Positions 12,834-28,400 are shown, numbered from the stretch's first letter. The stretch is 64,000 nt of DNA from Dipylidium caninum (GCA_017562135.1 QEYB01001208.1:248001-312000); one strand, 5' to 3'. The notes: a model not told the origin generated them from the sequence alone. Program-made: numbers and translations.

Positions 12834-15800
12834 TGAAATCACTGCTCGGTTTTTCGGGGTCTAAATTTAATTTCCTTGTGTGTCACAGACTGTAGTCATG
12901 GTCTGTTAAAACTCACCTGAAGCGGAGACTTCCTGCGCTCATGTCAAATCGCCACGTCCATTCCTGCGTGCCTTCTCCTTCCGTGCGGTTGACGGCATAA
13001 GAGAGGCAAATTCGGCAGAAAAATACCAGCCTTCTATGAGGGACAAATCCCAACTGTTTCTCCAAAGGCCACAGGCCCGAGAGACTCCAAACGGACCGTA
13101 TAGTCGCCTGAAGCAATTAGACAGGCCTTGGAACAGCTCCGCAAAGTGGACGCGGAGCGAGCGGGTGAACTCGTCCACTTACCCCGCGGCGTTGCAACAG
13201 CAACAGCTTAGAGTTGGCCAAACACACTAAACTGCGGATGGATATCGTTATTGGAGGGTGAAATTTTCCAAACTCGCGGTGTTCCAACGGTGCAGAGGTT
13301 TCGAGGCCTCGGCGCGAGGGCGACAAGTCTGATTGACATCCAATTTCTCCTCCTCCTCCTCCACCTCCTCCTCTTGGCCAGCAAGAATCGAGCACAGCTT
13401 CGCCAACGCAGATTCCCTTTGTCTTCCTTTTGCGACTTGAAGGTGAACACTTAATAGGTAGTGTGGAAGTCGCCTATTTACTGGAAGGACTTCACGCCAG
13501 AGGTTCCTGCGAATTCCACGTAATGGCGGTGGGACGATCGGCAAACAGGACGATATTCTCCTGCGCCTGACGAAGCTTGTGAGTACAATGGGATGCTAGT
13601 TAAGGAAAATGACGTTTTGTGAGGTTTGACGGTTTGGAGGAAGTCTGGCATTCCCTGGAGAAAGCACTCGGAGGTTCAAACAAAATGCGGGCATCCAGGC
13701 GTGTGCACCATTACAGGGATAAAAAGCAGACAAACCCATTTGAGGCTGTGCGCTTTCAAGAGTTATTTTCCGGCCATTTTGGAATGGCATACCTTTCTTT
13801 AAAAATAAACTTTGATGAATGCAGGGGAGTTTTCGGCCGCAAAAAGGGTGAGATTGTTTTCCCTTCGATGACGGCAGCAGAGGCGCTGACACGGAGGCCG
13901 CGGTCGAACACTTTTCCAAAGCCCGAGGAGAAGTCTTAGGGCGATTGTTGTGGAAACTGTTTCCGTGGTATCATTTTTTGCCTCGCCACTTAATTACAGA
14001 GCAGGTGGCTGTCGATGTGGCAAGTGGTCCTCGGTTGGCCGGTTGGGCCTCGGCCAGAAGACGGTCACAGGTAGCACAACTTGCCCAAAATGCCTCCAAA
14101 ATGGCGCAGGACCCGTCTTTTAGAGGTAGCCTTCCTAAATCTAAATTTAATTAAATTCCAGCTTCTTACGATGCACTTTCCACTTATCTCCGCGTCTCGC
14201 TGAGCAACGACGGTAGGAGTGGCGTTGGTGGAGGGAGGACAGGACGTGGTGGGTTTCCGTGATGCTCCACTACCAGGGCAGAGGAGCCGCTGCCCCTGCT
14301 TTCGGGCGCCCGGGACGAGCTGCTGCGTGGTCCGGCGGTCCGGCGGCGTCGAGGCGCCGCTTGTTGACTGACGCAGCTCCTTGTATCCAATCGCCACAGC
14401 ACAAATCACCCTCCGAGGGGGTGGCGCCTGCTGTTGTAGCCCCCCGCAACTGCCGTTTAGCCACACACCTCGCGCCGCGGTGCTGGTGCCTTTTGGAATC
14501 GGCCCTGGTGAAGCACCGTAGCAGACTGGCGCTAATGATACCATCCGTAACACGGCCCACACTCGCAGCGATGCGATTTTTCATCCTCGGCGCCCTTTTT
14601 TCGCCGCGTTGCCCCGCGGAGTGCTGCGAGTGACGACGAGGTGGGAGTAGGGCAGTTCGACCCGGTCTTGTTTTTGTCCGTCTTCTTGCAGGCAGCACCG
14701 CCTTTTGATGCGCATTAAAGTGCACAGCTTCCCCTTACTTCACTTCACTTTAGTTTCGGCGTTTCATCTCAAGCCATGACAGGCAAAGTGTCCGCCTCAG
14801 GGCAGACACACGCATTCGCGATTTCCTGGTAATTTTCACAGTTGCCCCAGTCTTCTCCTCGTAATTATTCACTCTTTACGTATCTTTAATAGCTGCTATT
14901 AGATCATCCACTTTTACGGCTTGGACACCAGCGGACTTAAGTAGACGAGATTATTAAACTTATCATCTCAACGGACAATAAAAAGGCGAGGTTACCGTCA
15001 ATAGGAGGAAGGATATAGGAGTCAGGACAGCGTGGAGACGGTTTCGCGCCGGGGTTTGGGCACGGAATATGGTTTCACCATTTCATGCTCGTTTCTCAGC
15101 ACCGTGTGAATTATTGCCCTTAATTATGCATGCAGTTCTTGTCAGTGACATCTGCAGCAGGGGCTGTGGCGGCCGCTGGAGCCTTCGCCTCGTCCGCCCT
15201 CCCTCTCGCCAGCGGAGGACTCCTCGTCAAGCCTCGGGCGATGCGATGAGCGGCCGCCTCAGCCTCGCCTCACCCGGGCAGCGTCGTGTGCAGGAGCTCC
15301 ACTTTCCACTTTCCCTCTACTCCTCTCCCCATTAGGCGCTCGCTGACGTCGTTGCCTTGGGAGATTTATGCCTTAACCTTTCGCCTCTTGAACAGCAAAA
15401 ATGATCATTTGAATGCAAATGAGGCATGCTGACCTCTTTCCCAGCATTACAGTACACCATTTCCACCAAAAGAAAGCTTTGCATGAGGGATTTTAATCGC
15501 GCAGCCTACTATTTGTGGGTTAAAAAACCATAAAATCGCATGATTTTGTCAAGTCTTTCGTGAGGGAGCAGGACACGGGCTACCATCCTCGAGATAATCC
15601 TATCACGAGAGCACGCTGGATGAAGGTGTTTCGGTGGGTCAAAGAGCTGTGCAACTGGGAAGAGGGCAAACTCCTTCTAAGTGGGGTGCACAGCTCCTGC
15701 CAAAGGTCCTGTTCGTCGCAGGCGTCCGTGAAATGTTGGCTGCTATCATAAGCGCCGAGGACCATTAGCCACTAGTGTCACGAGGTGCTGGGTCTCCATT

Positions 15801-16067
15801 CTCTTACGCTGCCGACCAAAGTGTCGGGGAAGGGATCCACTCCAACGTAAGACGCGCATCGTGGGACGAAGTGGGAGGCAATGACCTGGGAAGGACGCAC
15901 TACCACCGGCACAGATTCTAAGGCTCGAATAGTTAGGTTTGCTTCAGTCCCCTTCTCCCCTATTCTGCCCCTCCCTCCCCCCTTCGCCTTTTCCGTCTCA
16001 TCCCCTCACCTTTTCTCACATCCCGCTCTACTCCACTCCTGGAGGTCTGAAAGCTCATGGCGCCATT

Positions 16068-16120
16068 CTCCTCCTCCCCATCCTCCTCCCCCTCCCCCTC
16101 CCCCCTCTCGCCTCACCTCC
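16068..16120. repeat. Polypyrimidine tract
   Basis: An almost pure C/T run; a second C/T-rich stretch lies just upstream at about 15,946-16,020. No gene is attached to it. Confidence 0.7.
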
Positions 16121-19100
16121 ACATTCAGGGCGTACTTCTTTCGATCCAGCGTCGCAGAGGCGGGTGGACAGATGGTCGGTGAGGACGAGGTGTTTGGGCA
16201 ATCTGGGCCGGAATGAGGCGACAGAGCAAAGTACACGTTGAGCTGCTCCGTTGTCGATGGGCGCCAAGGCAAAGAGGCCGCACAGACGATCCGCCGGTGC
16301 AGGGGATTAGCCGGCAACACGTGGTCCTCCCCGCTGCTCGACTTCGTCATAGTTGCGAAAGACATCATTCCATTCACGCGAGTGATTTTCGGAGGGGCGT
16401 AAAGGGCCACCAGACTCAAAGAGCATTATTTAGAGGACCCAGGTTTTGATCGTGTCGTTGGTGGGCGGGAGGCTACAGGCGAGATGGGAGATAAGTCTGC
16501 ATGCCGAACAGTGGCCGGCGTTGCGTGTGGTGGACGCGACTGGCCCGCCTACCGATCGGACGTCATGCCATGTCAGGCGCTGAGTGTTGCAGAAACAAAC
16601 CGCTCAATATGCCCTCAAATGGCCCATTTTGCAGCAATGTAGAAGCCATGAAAACGATGTGAAGGCCACTAATTGTGCCACTGAATAAGGGGAGTTCACG
16701 CTTGTTAAAAAGTAGTCTCATATGGGTTAATAAGAGTCCCGACTTTCACACCCCGTAACGCCGTCTATTTGAAGTCGCGCTTCAGTGCACCACCAAGTCT
16801 AGTGCAACTTCCCATAGAAGGTTTAATTTAATTTACGTGTTGATGGGCCAAGCAGGAGGTTGTGAGCACCAGGGGCAGCATGGCATCGACTGTTGACAAC
16901 CCGCCTGTTGACGAAGCCCCGGCCCAACGGAGGGGCGACGACGCGCCGATAGACGTGTCACTTTGGACCAAGTCATTGCACTTCTGTGCCTCCCTCCGCT
17001 TCGTGCTTTATCCGGCTGCCGAGCGATTCTGGTACACAAGTCGACGCGGCCAAGTGCTTGACTGAGGCTATTTGAGACGTCGAGAAATGCCCATGGGAGA
17101 CGTTAAGGCCTACCAGAGAGACTGATTGCCCATTTGAATAATCAGTGACTGTTGGCGAGAGGGAGGTGCTGAGAGCGACTTGATGGCCGCCCACGTACAA
17201 GAGATTGGGGAGGTAGTCGTACAAATCAGATTAACAAAGTCCTCCCGAGGCAGAAGCCTTTGGTCGTCCTGCAGCCAATCATCGAGCTCCTCGCCCCTTC
17301 TGCCGCCGTCCCCCGCCCAACTTCTAATTATTCACAATATCCGGTCGGCGGAGGAGGGCGTGACCGCCTCTGTCCGACCCCGCCTCTCACTTGGGGGACG
17401 CGCAACCAGCAGGGAGACGAACAAGGGCTCTCAGACGCACACCACCTTTCCTTGCCGCCTCGGCGGTCACTAACTAACCCCCACATCGTCAGTTTGCCCA
17501 GTGATTGTTTGTTAAAGTCAAACAGGAAGGTGGACTGTAGGCGGAGTGGAGGAGAGAGTTTGGTGGGTGCACGAAGGACTGCTTCACACCCACTACAGAC
17601 CGGCATGAGAGCGTCCAACTGATGCAGTCCATGTGGCCGAATCCCGCCTTTATGCGCCGGAGTTGGACGTCGTATCGCATGGCAATGGGGAGGAAAGCAA
17701 TTGCCCCTGGCATGGCCGACACGACACGTGATGCCAGACCGACTCTCATTAGCCATTTTGTAACCGGGGGACTGTCATTTCTGTCCCTTCTTTTCCCCCC
17801 GCCCCTTAATATCTTTTCCACTTCGCATTCTGTCAAATCTCTTTTCACACCCACACGCACTTCAAAGGGAGCATAAATTGCGACCATAAAGGAAGCATGG
17901 CTAAGTGGTGCCTCCTTTAAGTTTAGCCGAGCTTTGAGCTCACATCAAATGACTTGCGCCCTGCACCTCCTTCCTCCGCCGGTGAGACGCTTCTGAACGG
18001 ACTTGTTCCCCACCGATGGTGTGCCGTTCACCTCGTTGTTTAGACAGCTGCTGCCTGTTGCATTCTACTTTAAGGCAGACTGACTCTAACGCAGTTGCAC
18101 TGGCGAGTCAAGTGGCCTGCGACTCTACCGCGTGTCACGTTCGCAGTGGCCCTTTCTGTTGCCCTCAAAACCGCTCCAGGAGGTGGTGAATTCAAGGTCC
18201 CCTGGCCACTCTGCCGCCTCCGCCGCATGGGCGACGCGCTGTGGAGAGGTCTTCTACCGCACAGAACGAGCAAAACCCCTTTGAAGTGGTGCTGACAGGG
18301 GCGGGCGGGCGGACGAAAGGGCGCTCGCCTGCCGTAATAACACAGCATCCCAATTTATGCAATGTTTAAAGGGGCAAATTCTTTTACAATGGCATTTTAA
18401 TAAGGCGCACCCTTGTGTGCTCCGTGAATCGCTTGCAGCTTGACTATTCACACCCAGTGACGATGGGCGCTCTTTTTTATTTACCAATTAACTTATGAGG
18501 TATGCTGGAAGTTTCGTCGGTTACTAAGGCCAACTGCCTGGAAGTGGGCGGCAAACCAGACGAAGTAGACGGATTTGACAGGGGGTGGGTGGTCTGGCCG
18601 ATGCGCCGACGCTCTTCTACCTCCTAGCGTCTTCCCATGCCGCGGCTCCCGGGCCGTCGGCCTTTGCTGCGGTGCTCTCTCGTCACGGTCCGCGTGGACG
18701 CGACCCGCGGCGGGGCGGAGATGTCGGGAGATTCGACGACTCCTCGTGTGGACACCTGACCAACTCACTCAAGTGTATTTTTGGCCAAAACAACTAAACC
18801 ATATTCGAAAGAGAAGGCTTGGCGATTACGTGTTCCACAAAATTTAGAATTGCGTGAGCTCAAGGAACCACATAAAAAAGTCCTCCTATTTGGGTTTTAT
18901 TTTTACCTACCCAAAAATCCACTGCTGTCCCTTTTGGAAAGTATTCGAGCACGGAAAATGTTGTGGCCCACGAGGGGATCCAAAAACTTGAGCCCGATTA
19001 GCCACTTGATATACGACCCCCTGCACGTGACTCGATCCCCTTGGATGTTTTACTCAACGACTTTTCCCCGAACGCCCGTCTGCATGTTTTCTGTCCTGAT

Positions 19101-19403
19101 GAAGACAACTGCGATTATTCATGTGCACACAGGGCAAACGGCAGTAGATCTTTTCCTAATAACACGGAGTTATTGCTGTCCATTTATCGCCTCTTCTGTC
19201 TCGGATAGTCGGCCGTGGTTGACTGGCTTACTTTTCGTGGTCATTTCGTGGAACACTCAAAACCACCGCATCTTGTTGCGGTAGTTCAAACGAGCCTTTT
19301 CGGTGAAAAGTGGCCCTCAGGAGCCGTTTAATTGGCACACTTCAGCCTGCTCGCGTGCCTTTCCCGCACCGTCGCCAAGTACACGCGGACTTCCCCCACG
19401 GTG

Positions 19404-19421
19404 GGTCGGTCGGTCGGTCGG
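19404..19421. repeat. (GGTC)n short tandem repeat
   Basis: Four and a half perfect GGTC units. Confidence 0.8.
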
Positions 19422-22400
19422 CCATCGCCGCACAGTCTCCGTCATTTCATTTATGCAGCCTAGTGGAGAGTGGACACACTGAAGACTACGGCAGAAATGA
19501 GATAACCGGAAGCCGGTACGACGATAATAGTCAAAAAGCCAAAGAACTTCTTTTCCGAGAATCGGTTGCATACATTTCCGAAGGATGCTAACTACACCGT
19601 TGTTTTTTCTCTTGTCGGCCCGTTTTCTTCTTAGCAGCTACTTGTTTGGAGTCATTCCTGTTATCATGAATGCAACACGATCGCGTGGGATGGACGAAAA
19701 GACGCGAACTTGCTGCCTCCTCCTCCTCCTTTTCCTCCCCAGTAGGGACGGTTGGCCGCTTAGCATGTTGGCGCTGTTCGCCAAAACGGGGCCCTCAGCC
19801 TCTGGACCGGTGCTTGGAGTGGCGAGACGGTTGACTGTTCACCTTGCAGCCTCTTTCGCTGCGTCCAGCAAGTATTGAAGTATGCCCGTAGACCGCTCGC
19901 GTCCTCCTCGGTGTAAGCCATACAACTCGCACAAGCTTTAAATTCTACGCTTGCGGCGATCTGAGCGGACAGATCGTGTCGTGAACAGCCACGGTGGGGC
20001 GCAAAACACGAGTCGAAGTTTTCGGCGTTCCGCGCAGTAGATGGGTCTGCGGAGGCTACCCTTAAGGGGACTGACGAAAAGAACGAAACCGGGGGTGAAC
20101 AGCGGGGCAGTGAATGGCAGAACCAACTTCGAAAGGGATGATTTATTAAAACAGATCCCGTTTGTGCCCAGTTACTCCTACACCAGGTCTGTTATCAGAT
20201 GCGATAAAGCCAAATTTTTCGTCACGCAATTGCCACTAATCAAAATATTAAATGAAATTATTAAAATACCACGCCTCTTTTATTTCCATTTATAGGCACG
20301 AACAAAAACTCGAGGAAAAGGGAGGAAGAGAGAGTGGGAGAGAGAGGGACGGGGAGGAAGAGGCAGAACGGGGGGCGGGGGCGGAGGAGGGAGAGGAGGA
20401 GGGAGGTAGCGCCGCAGCAGTTTTGCATCTCGGTGTGTGGGTGCAGCAGGAGCGCCACGGTTCCTGCGGTTAAACACTGGCCGGCAAGTCAAGTACCCGG
20501 AGGTCGTGCAATTGCGGCGCGTGTGTCGGCGCTTCTCTCACATGCCATTAACCTCGCAGCTGCGAGTCCCTTTTTGCTGGAGTGCATTTGTGAGGGGAGA
20601 AGGGAATAAAGTGCGGAGGCAGCGACGCACTCTGGCATGTTCGTCGAGGCCTCAGAACTGGCAGCATGTGCATAGCGGATCAGCGCTCGGTGACAGGCCG
20701 CGATGGGTGTCTGGTCCCGTGCCACGAGGCACCGTTCCCTTCCTCGCTACGGAGAGCGAACTCACCCCGCCCGACGCCAGGGCCAGTTCGGGCAGGCCGA
20801 TGTGGTGCGTCTGGCAGGGCTGCCACCGGGAGAGGAGGGCTCGGAATGCAGTTCGCTTTTTGCCTCCTACGTGCCTTTGACTCTACTCTCGTTCTCTACC
20901 TACATCCTACTTGTCACACGTCTTCTCCCCGCATTGGTTCAACTTCAGAGCTGATGTGATTTATATGAGGAAGAAAGTCATTGTGGGAAAGTGACGAATG
21001 TGCGAGCATTTGCTGCTGTCATCTCATTTTCCAAGCTCTTCGCGATGCAGCAGGTCTTGTCCCTCCGCTCACCAGTAAACCTTTGAGTCGTCCGTCCCAC
21101 GCGGGCCCCGGTGGATGGCGGCGCCACTTCGGCGAAATCATTCGCCGTCTTTCGGCGGCGGTGCGCTCCGTGGCTTAATTTGCTTTTATGCCGTCGAAGC
21201 AGTGACGTCAGTGAAGCGTTGAAGGAGACCCTTCCATGGGGTGATGTGATTGCACCCACCCACACATACGCAGAATTTTATGCTTCATAAATGCGTGTGG
21301 GATAGTTTCATGAAGATATATTGCTTTCACGATATCAGTTATCTCAAACAGAGCACGGCCTTGGATTTCCAATGGGGTGTTAAGGCAATTCGAGATAAGA
21401 ATTGCTCGTCACCTCCATTCTCATCAGGTCGTGTGGCGGGCGAGCGGGGAACCTGCAGAGCCTCGACTCGCCCCTTCCATTGGTGGCATCCGAGGAGGAC
21501 TTCAGCCTGCTTTGCGTGACATCTCGACAACCGCTGTGCCTTCGAAGGCTCGAGGGTGAAGTCCTCCACTGACAACCTATTTACAGCCGGAGAGAGTGGG
21601 CACAATTGTCCAGCTTGTGAGGAATAAAACTGCACTCAACTTATTTTTGGTAGCATATGGATGCGACCACTGAATTTTAAATCATTTGTTGCTGCTCTCC
21701 TTCACCTTATGACTTCCGCTTTCCCCTTTCTTTTGTTCCTCATTCGTCCAAGAACGGCATTTTAGCAAATAGACGCCCAGCTTTGGGACTGAAATGGGGA
21801 AAATTACGGCTGGAGGGGAGGTTCCAGGCGCCTCCGACTCCTCACGCTGAGGGAAACGACTCCCCGTTGGCGGCAAGGGAGGCACCAGAGCATGTAGCAA
21901 AAATATGGCCCCGTCAGCCTCCTCCTCATTGAGCGCCCGTCCTCGTGGCAAACTCCTCATTCCTATTCACTTGGGTCCGCATTTCATTGGGCGTAAGACT
22001 TTCTATTCCGCGGTAGCTAGTTAGTTTACTTGCCTTGGTCACGTCTTCGTCACTGGCAGATCACTTGGGGGAAATCAGTGGGAGAAAACTGTTCGGTTTG
22101 GACATTGACGATGGAACCGTGGCTCAAAGGGGGCGAAAGGACTCGCGGGGTGAGCCTCAGCGCAGCCAATGGACAGGGTGTCCGGAGGCTGCGTTGTTTA
22201 CGAAAAGTGAGCCGAGCACACGTGGGGGTGTTCACGGTGTTTGACAGAACGAGGAGAAGTGGAAGCACTAAGTGGAACCCCTTCTGAAAAGCCCTTGTCT
22301 ACACTCTGAGCACCGGTTGGGACAACAACTAATTTCCCCCAGGGATTTTCACTTCATGGTGGACTGATTGGCTGAACGGAAGGGTGGACACGATTTTACC

Positions 22401-25400
22401 CAGTTCCCGCTACCACTGCCTCAGTAAATGGCAGACTTTGCAAGCTCCTTGCTTCCGTCCCTTCGCTGAGTCTGGGGAAGGCGTAAGCCCCTAAGAGTAG
22501 ACTCGGTTCTTATGCCAAATGAGGGTTTGCCAGCCACTAATTTGGCATCCTCCTCCGGCTGTTTTCAGCCGACAGCGGTTAACCCGAAGGGAGCCATCTT
22601 GAGCGAGGGGATCGGTGTTTTGTCCCCCTGCGGACCTTGATCTTGAGCCCACCTCCCGTCCTTAATCGACGCCTCGACAACGTGCTTTCCGCGATGGACC
22701 GTTCGGTGGTGAGAAGCGACAATCGCAGAGATCACATCGGCTGGGGAATAGACTTAGACCACTGCGTAGGTCCTGTGGAGTCGTCTGTGAACGGTAGATT
22801 GAATATACTAAAGGGTATATTTCGCAGAGTCAACTAAAATCGACGTAAGAAACGAGAAAAAACCCCCATTCGTGTGCAATCGAGGAGGAAATATTTGTGA
22901 TGTTGAAGACCAATGTTGCCTCTTCTCCAAGATTTCCTTCTCTCCATTCAGTGGTCTGAGTGTTGCAGGTGGCGAAGGTTGTATGCTTCTTCCACGGCCC
23001 TCACCTGCCCGCCATTCTGCGCGGCACCATCGCCATCAGCGCGCTCGGACTGTTCGGCCACCGCCAGGCCGGCGCTCGGACGCGAGTAAAGGCGTCTGTG
23101 ACAGAGAGCTTGGCGAATGCACCTTCCGACCGCGTGCTACCATCTCGAATGGTGAGCTCCCTGTAGCATCGTCCGCGGAATCGTAATTTGGAAATCACCT
23201 TGTCCCTCCGCTAGGGAGGTTACTCAGTTAGCGTGAGCGGTTTTTCAACTGGTAGGCCTCGACACAGAAGCGTCATTTCTTCGTCGCTGACGCGGCATCG
23301 TGGTTCATTCCCCCTTCCCCTTGCAGACGTAACAAGACACGGTTGCCCACCGGCGCTGTCTGCGAACTGATTTCCCACCGAGGAGTGAAGGATCGGGCGC
23401 ACTTTAGAGCATCAGGCTCTTCCTGGCCTGCGCGCGGAGTCTCGAGGTCCAAGTGCCACTTCGATGCGTCGGCAGAATTAGAACGCGTCGGCGCCCGGTG
23501 GAGGTCACGCCAGCGTGCGTGGACCCCACTGCTAGCCAGGTTTTGGTTCTCCACGGCTGTCACTTTGAGGCGCCTCGGTGGAATAACGCAGCTTCACCCC
23601 CCGCCATTATGCGGAGGCATTTGCAGCTAACCAAATGCTGCTTCGTGCCTCAGATGGCGGTTGGGATGCAAAATTCCCGCAAGGATATGCATGATTCATG
23701 AGGACAAAGCTGGTCCGAGTTACTCCACACCATGAAAGCAATAAAAAAATCCACCGGTTCAAATTATAGCCACCTTTGGTATTTGGATATTTTGCCTCAA
23801 ATAATCCAACCGGCATGGCTCACTGCTCGCCCAACTAATGGGGAAGCTAATTTACCCAGTGGATCAGAGAACGAGTGAGGAGGACAGGACGATGCAGCTC
23901 CGGACGGGAAAACCGACACCTCGGCGAGCATGGAGGCGCTGCAACGACTGCCATTCCTCTGCTGTCCACCCAGCGACAAGCGGTGGATGTGATAGCATCA
24001 GCCACAGCCTCAGCCGTCCCAGCGCCCACGTGGAGTCTTCTTTTCGCTGCTACACTCCCCTGTCAGTGGGAGAGCGAGTGCGCGGGGAGTTTTAGCACGG
24101 TTTATTCACGTCAAGTGATCCTGTCACGGCCAGCAAGGAACACGGAAGGAGACGCTCAGAGGTTACAACTGCTGTTCGCCATGTTTCCACTAACTCCCAT
24201 GCGATAAACATTCAACAAGCGAAATAGTCGCCTAAAAGTTGTTGCTTTGACGCCTACCATGTTCATCACAACGCCGAACTAACCGGGGGAAAGCGAGAGA
24301 GACGCGACTCTGGGCGCTTTGCGTCGAGGGGCGCATCCAGCTCCACGGGGAGCAGTCCGTTGTGTGTTGTCTTACGCACTGTAATTTTTGCAAATGCACC
24401 GAGTGGAGGCGTTGTACCTGTCCCGTCGGCGGCCATCAGACAGCTCGGCTGCACCTCCTCCTCCTCCTCCTCCCACGTCCGTGTGCGCCCACGTTCCCGC
24501 GGTCATCGGCGTAGACTGCGGAGCGATAATTCTCGAAAAAGGGCATCCACAACTAACTCGTGCCTCGCCTCCCGTCCTTGCGCTGCGGGGGCGAGGATCT
24601 GCCGCCGGCCGTTCGCGTCTCGCTTAAATGGGCTCGCGTCCTCCTGCCAGCGTCGACGACGACAGGCGGCAGCCGAGCTGCATGAGAATTTTCCCCCGTC
24701 GCGAGCAAGCAAATCCCCCTTTCCCAATTAGATTTCATTAAACAAGACTTAACTATGGTGCGCGATAAGCGGAGTCCGGCACTGTCCAGTCTGCCTGATT
24801 AATGTGCTTGGGAAAATCGGTCACCTCCTCTGAGCAGAGGAAACGCGGCGAATTGTGGTGGGTTCGTCACTCGCCAAAGCATATTTCTTTAACGCTTTCT
24901 CCATCTTCCTCGTCACTTCAGTCGCGGGCCGACGGATTTCCCAACGGACGGGGGACGGGGGACCATCACGGCTGCGACCCTCTTCTACGGCGGGCGGGGC
25001 GGGCGGTCCGCGGCGTCCGCCCCTCGCCACCGATGCGTCCGGCCAGTTTGCCAGTTGACGTGGGCCTGATGTGAACTGCGAGGCTAAGAAAGTGTCTGAC
25101 ACTCGTCCGCATGAAGTCTGAGCACCTCGATTTCGTAGAGCGATTAGAATAATTTGAGCGAGACAACTCGACTTAAACACCACCTTAATTACAGAACGGG
25201 AATTCGCTGCATTAGGTGGCGTGAGAACTCCCAAGGAAATGATATAAAATTTAAAAAAAATGGATCACGCATTACTTGGCGGTGGGGAGGGCTGAGGCTG
25301 CCCGCTCTCCTCACCCGTATATCACCGCCATTTGCCTTTTCAAGCCGAGAAAATATTCGCCCCTGCGGCATAAAAAAGCCCACTTGCCCACACGTAAACG

Positions 25401-28400
25401 GCGTATGACATTCCTCGGTTAATCGGCTAAAATTCGTGATGCCACTTAAGCAAACTGCAGAATCCATCACACGACAATGCTGAGTGGTGTTTTTCCCGGA
25501 CACAAAGATGTGCCCGGCCATCGGGTGCCTCGAAGTTCGACGAGCGTCCATTTGCCGCAATGGGCGGTCTGAGGTCCCACCAGGCCGTGTTTTAGCTCCC
25601 CTCCGCCTGGCATTTAACGATGCGACAGAAGCGATTGAAACGCGGTGGAAGCAGACACCGGTGCGACAAAATCGGCAGTGGAAACACCTTCCACCTGCTG
25701 CTTCGCGGGCATAATGGCGTGGAGAGTGTCGCGCGGACGAGCATGTGGACCCGGCTGTCGCGCAGCATTTCGGCGGGATGCGCCGAATCACGAAGTGCGC
25801 AGCGTCCACACCTCGCACACACCGCGTCATCGCGCATCTATTTGTCTTCTCCGAGTCTGCGACCGCCGAACTAATTCCCATATGTCAATAGCCCGCACAC
25901 ACACGTGATTCCCCACAGAAGGACAACTGTTGCAGCTATTCGTCGAAGCTCCGACAGAAGGCATTTGGCCGTTAAGTGAATGGCATGAGGTTTGTGCTCC
26001 TCCGCTGCTGGGAGGAGGAGAGGCACGAGACCATCGGGCACGCCTCACCGCCTTGTGCCTGATTAAAATTGTGCATTCTTTCGCCCCTCACCGCAGTAAC
26101 GCCTCCCCTCCTGTCCTCCTGTCTGCGATGTCACGCAGAGCTGACAATTCCTCGAGGCAGCCTTCGTGTTCTCCCCTTCCTTCGACCGCATTTTTAAAAT
26201 TCCGTGGGAATATCCTTTCGGAAGGTGAGTAAAACCTCACTGGTGGCTCAAACGGCAAGCTGACCAGAGTGATCGGAGCGACATGGCGCCTCCACGCTTT
26301 ATTGCCTCGCATCTTCTCGGTTCAGGGCGGCTGAAGTGCATGAAATTTTAAAAAAAATGGACTCTACTGGAGGGCGAGCGAATCATTGTCTGCGTACAAC
26401 CGCCACTTGCATCCTACGTTTCGTGCCACTTTGCTGAACTCCAAAAAAATTGGGACCCGATTTACCAAACTGCTCATTTGCTCAGAAAGCTGAGGGAAGG
26501 TGAGGCTGTCCGAGCCACTGAGAAGTGACGTCCACTACGCAGAAATTCCCAAAGGGCTAAAAGAACTCAAGTGTGCATCTTTTGAAAATTAAAGGCCAGG
26601 GTTGAAGGCAAAGCATAATAGTCTGTCAAAAGGGGGCTGTTTGCCCGTCCGTATGCGCGCGCCTCTTCGTTCCTCGACTGACAAGGCTTGTTGGGTCCTC
26701 CCCTCCTGCCTGAGGCCTTCGAGTCTGCAGACGATTTAACTCCACAAGCTCCCTCATTCATTGCGTTTCGTGGCCTATCTTGTAGGTGGGAAATAATTTT
26801 ATTAGGAAGAGGACACCCTTTGGGATAAGAAGAGGGGGGATTGACCGCTGACCCACGAGGGAGCGTGGGGCTTCGCGATGGGACTGCTCTGCGGAGAAGC
26901 CAGTCCAGGCGAGGCGGCATCTTGGTGTCCGCCTACGCCGGGGACGAGAGAAGACGGCGGACCGGGACGGAAGGTGTCTCTCCAAAATAACGGAAATGAA
27001 GTAAGTGAAGAGAAAACAAGCGTTGCGGACGTCTGCGTGACGCGGAGTCTGGTCCGCCTCGCCCGGCCCAGACCGTGAAGTCGGTGGAGCGGCAGTAGTT
27101 ATCCGAAGACGTCAGAGCCTAGCAAATTCAGCCCTCCGATTTGCTTCCACGCGTAACTTGCTTCTCGTGTGCTTAGTGGAGCAAAATCGTGATCTCCTCG
27201 CTCCATGTTGCCCTCCTAACCGGAAGAAATGAAAACCTTGGATTTGACAAACGGACAAAGTCGAGTCCCGCGTCTGTCGCTTCGTTGTGGACGAGCGAGG
27301 AACCACCGGGACTTGGGTCGTCTCGGCCTCCCCTCGGCAGGGCGTTTATGCAGCTGCATGGGAAAAACACCCATTTTATTTTTGTTTTCCCAAAAATAAG
27401 TAAAAGACAGCAAAGTTGAGGGAATTTTAATCAAACGCTAATTAGAACTTGTTAGATGCACCTAGTAATTAAAATTTTATTTGCGTGGGCAACACACTGG
27501 AAGTAACGCATCGATTGTGCCTAACCTTCCAAGCCTCTGAGCATCGGATAGGCAGGCGGAAGGAGTGTCGTTGCCAGCGATAAGAATCGCCCGCTCCCGC
27601 CGGGGAGGCGGCTTGCCCTTTCTGGCAGCAGCCCGCTGCGGGGGGGCGCTCCCCAAGGAGGCTCTTCCGCGCGGTCGGCCGCGATGCAATCAGTCTGTCG
27701 CCCATCTCCCCACTCAGTGCTCACTTGAGAGCATGCCCTGGCCACGAAATGGGCATTTAGGGTGCGGGACGGCCGGCAGGCGACTGCCGACTTGCTCTGC
27801 CTCATAGCCAAGGCTCAAGCCGTGTTGTCCTGTCTATTTGCCATTTTTACACACTTTGTATGGAGTGGGGAAAAAGCGCCAAACCGACGAGAGGATGGCA
27901 GGGGTCCAGTCCTCGGCACGCTTCCCCACCTCCTCTCCATCGGTGCGCAGACGGAAAAGAGATGGGAAGGCGCCGATCGCCCCCATTCCTCGCGCTCTCC
28001 ATCCTCGACTGGAAGGGACGGAAACACGTGAATGAGGGCCCATCGAGCCTTGCCATGCGCCGTAGGACTGGTCCTCAAACATCGGTACCCTCTCGCTACT
28101 CGTCCCACTGCCACTGCCACCGCGCTGCCGAATTCGCTTCTCCGAAAGGCGGCTGGGATCGTGGACTCCATCCAATCGCCGTCTTAAAGGGGAAATTCGG
28201 CACCTTCATCAAGCACACGAAAAGCATTGGGGGCTCGTTATTTGGCCAGCCACCGCAACCACGGAAGGTGCTCCCGAGGTCGTCTCGCCTCCGGGTGACG
28301 TTGCCCCGTGAAGGGCGTTGGCGGCGGTGAGGAGGAGGAGGAGTGAGCTCCGCGTGTTAATGGCGGATGTCCTTTGACCACGTCCTCCCACAACGCTCCT

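Noticed and set aside
25189..25881. 230-codon minus ORF with many Cys
   Set aside because: Irregular Cys spacing, no family match, GC-rich desert, and similarly long ORFs overlap on the other strand.
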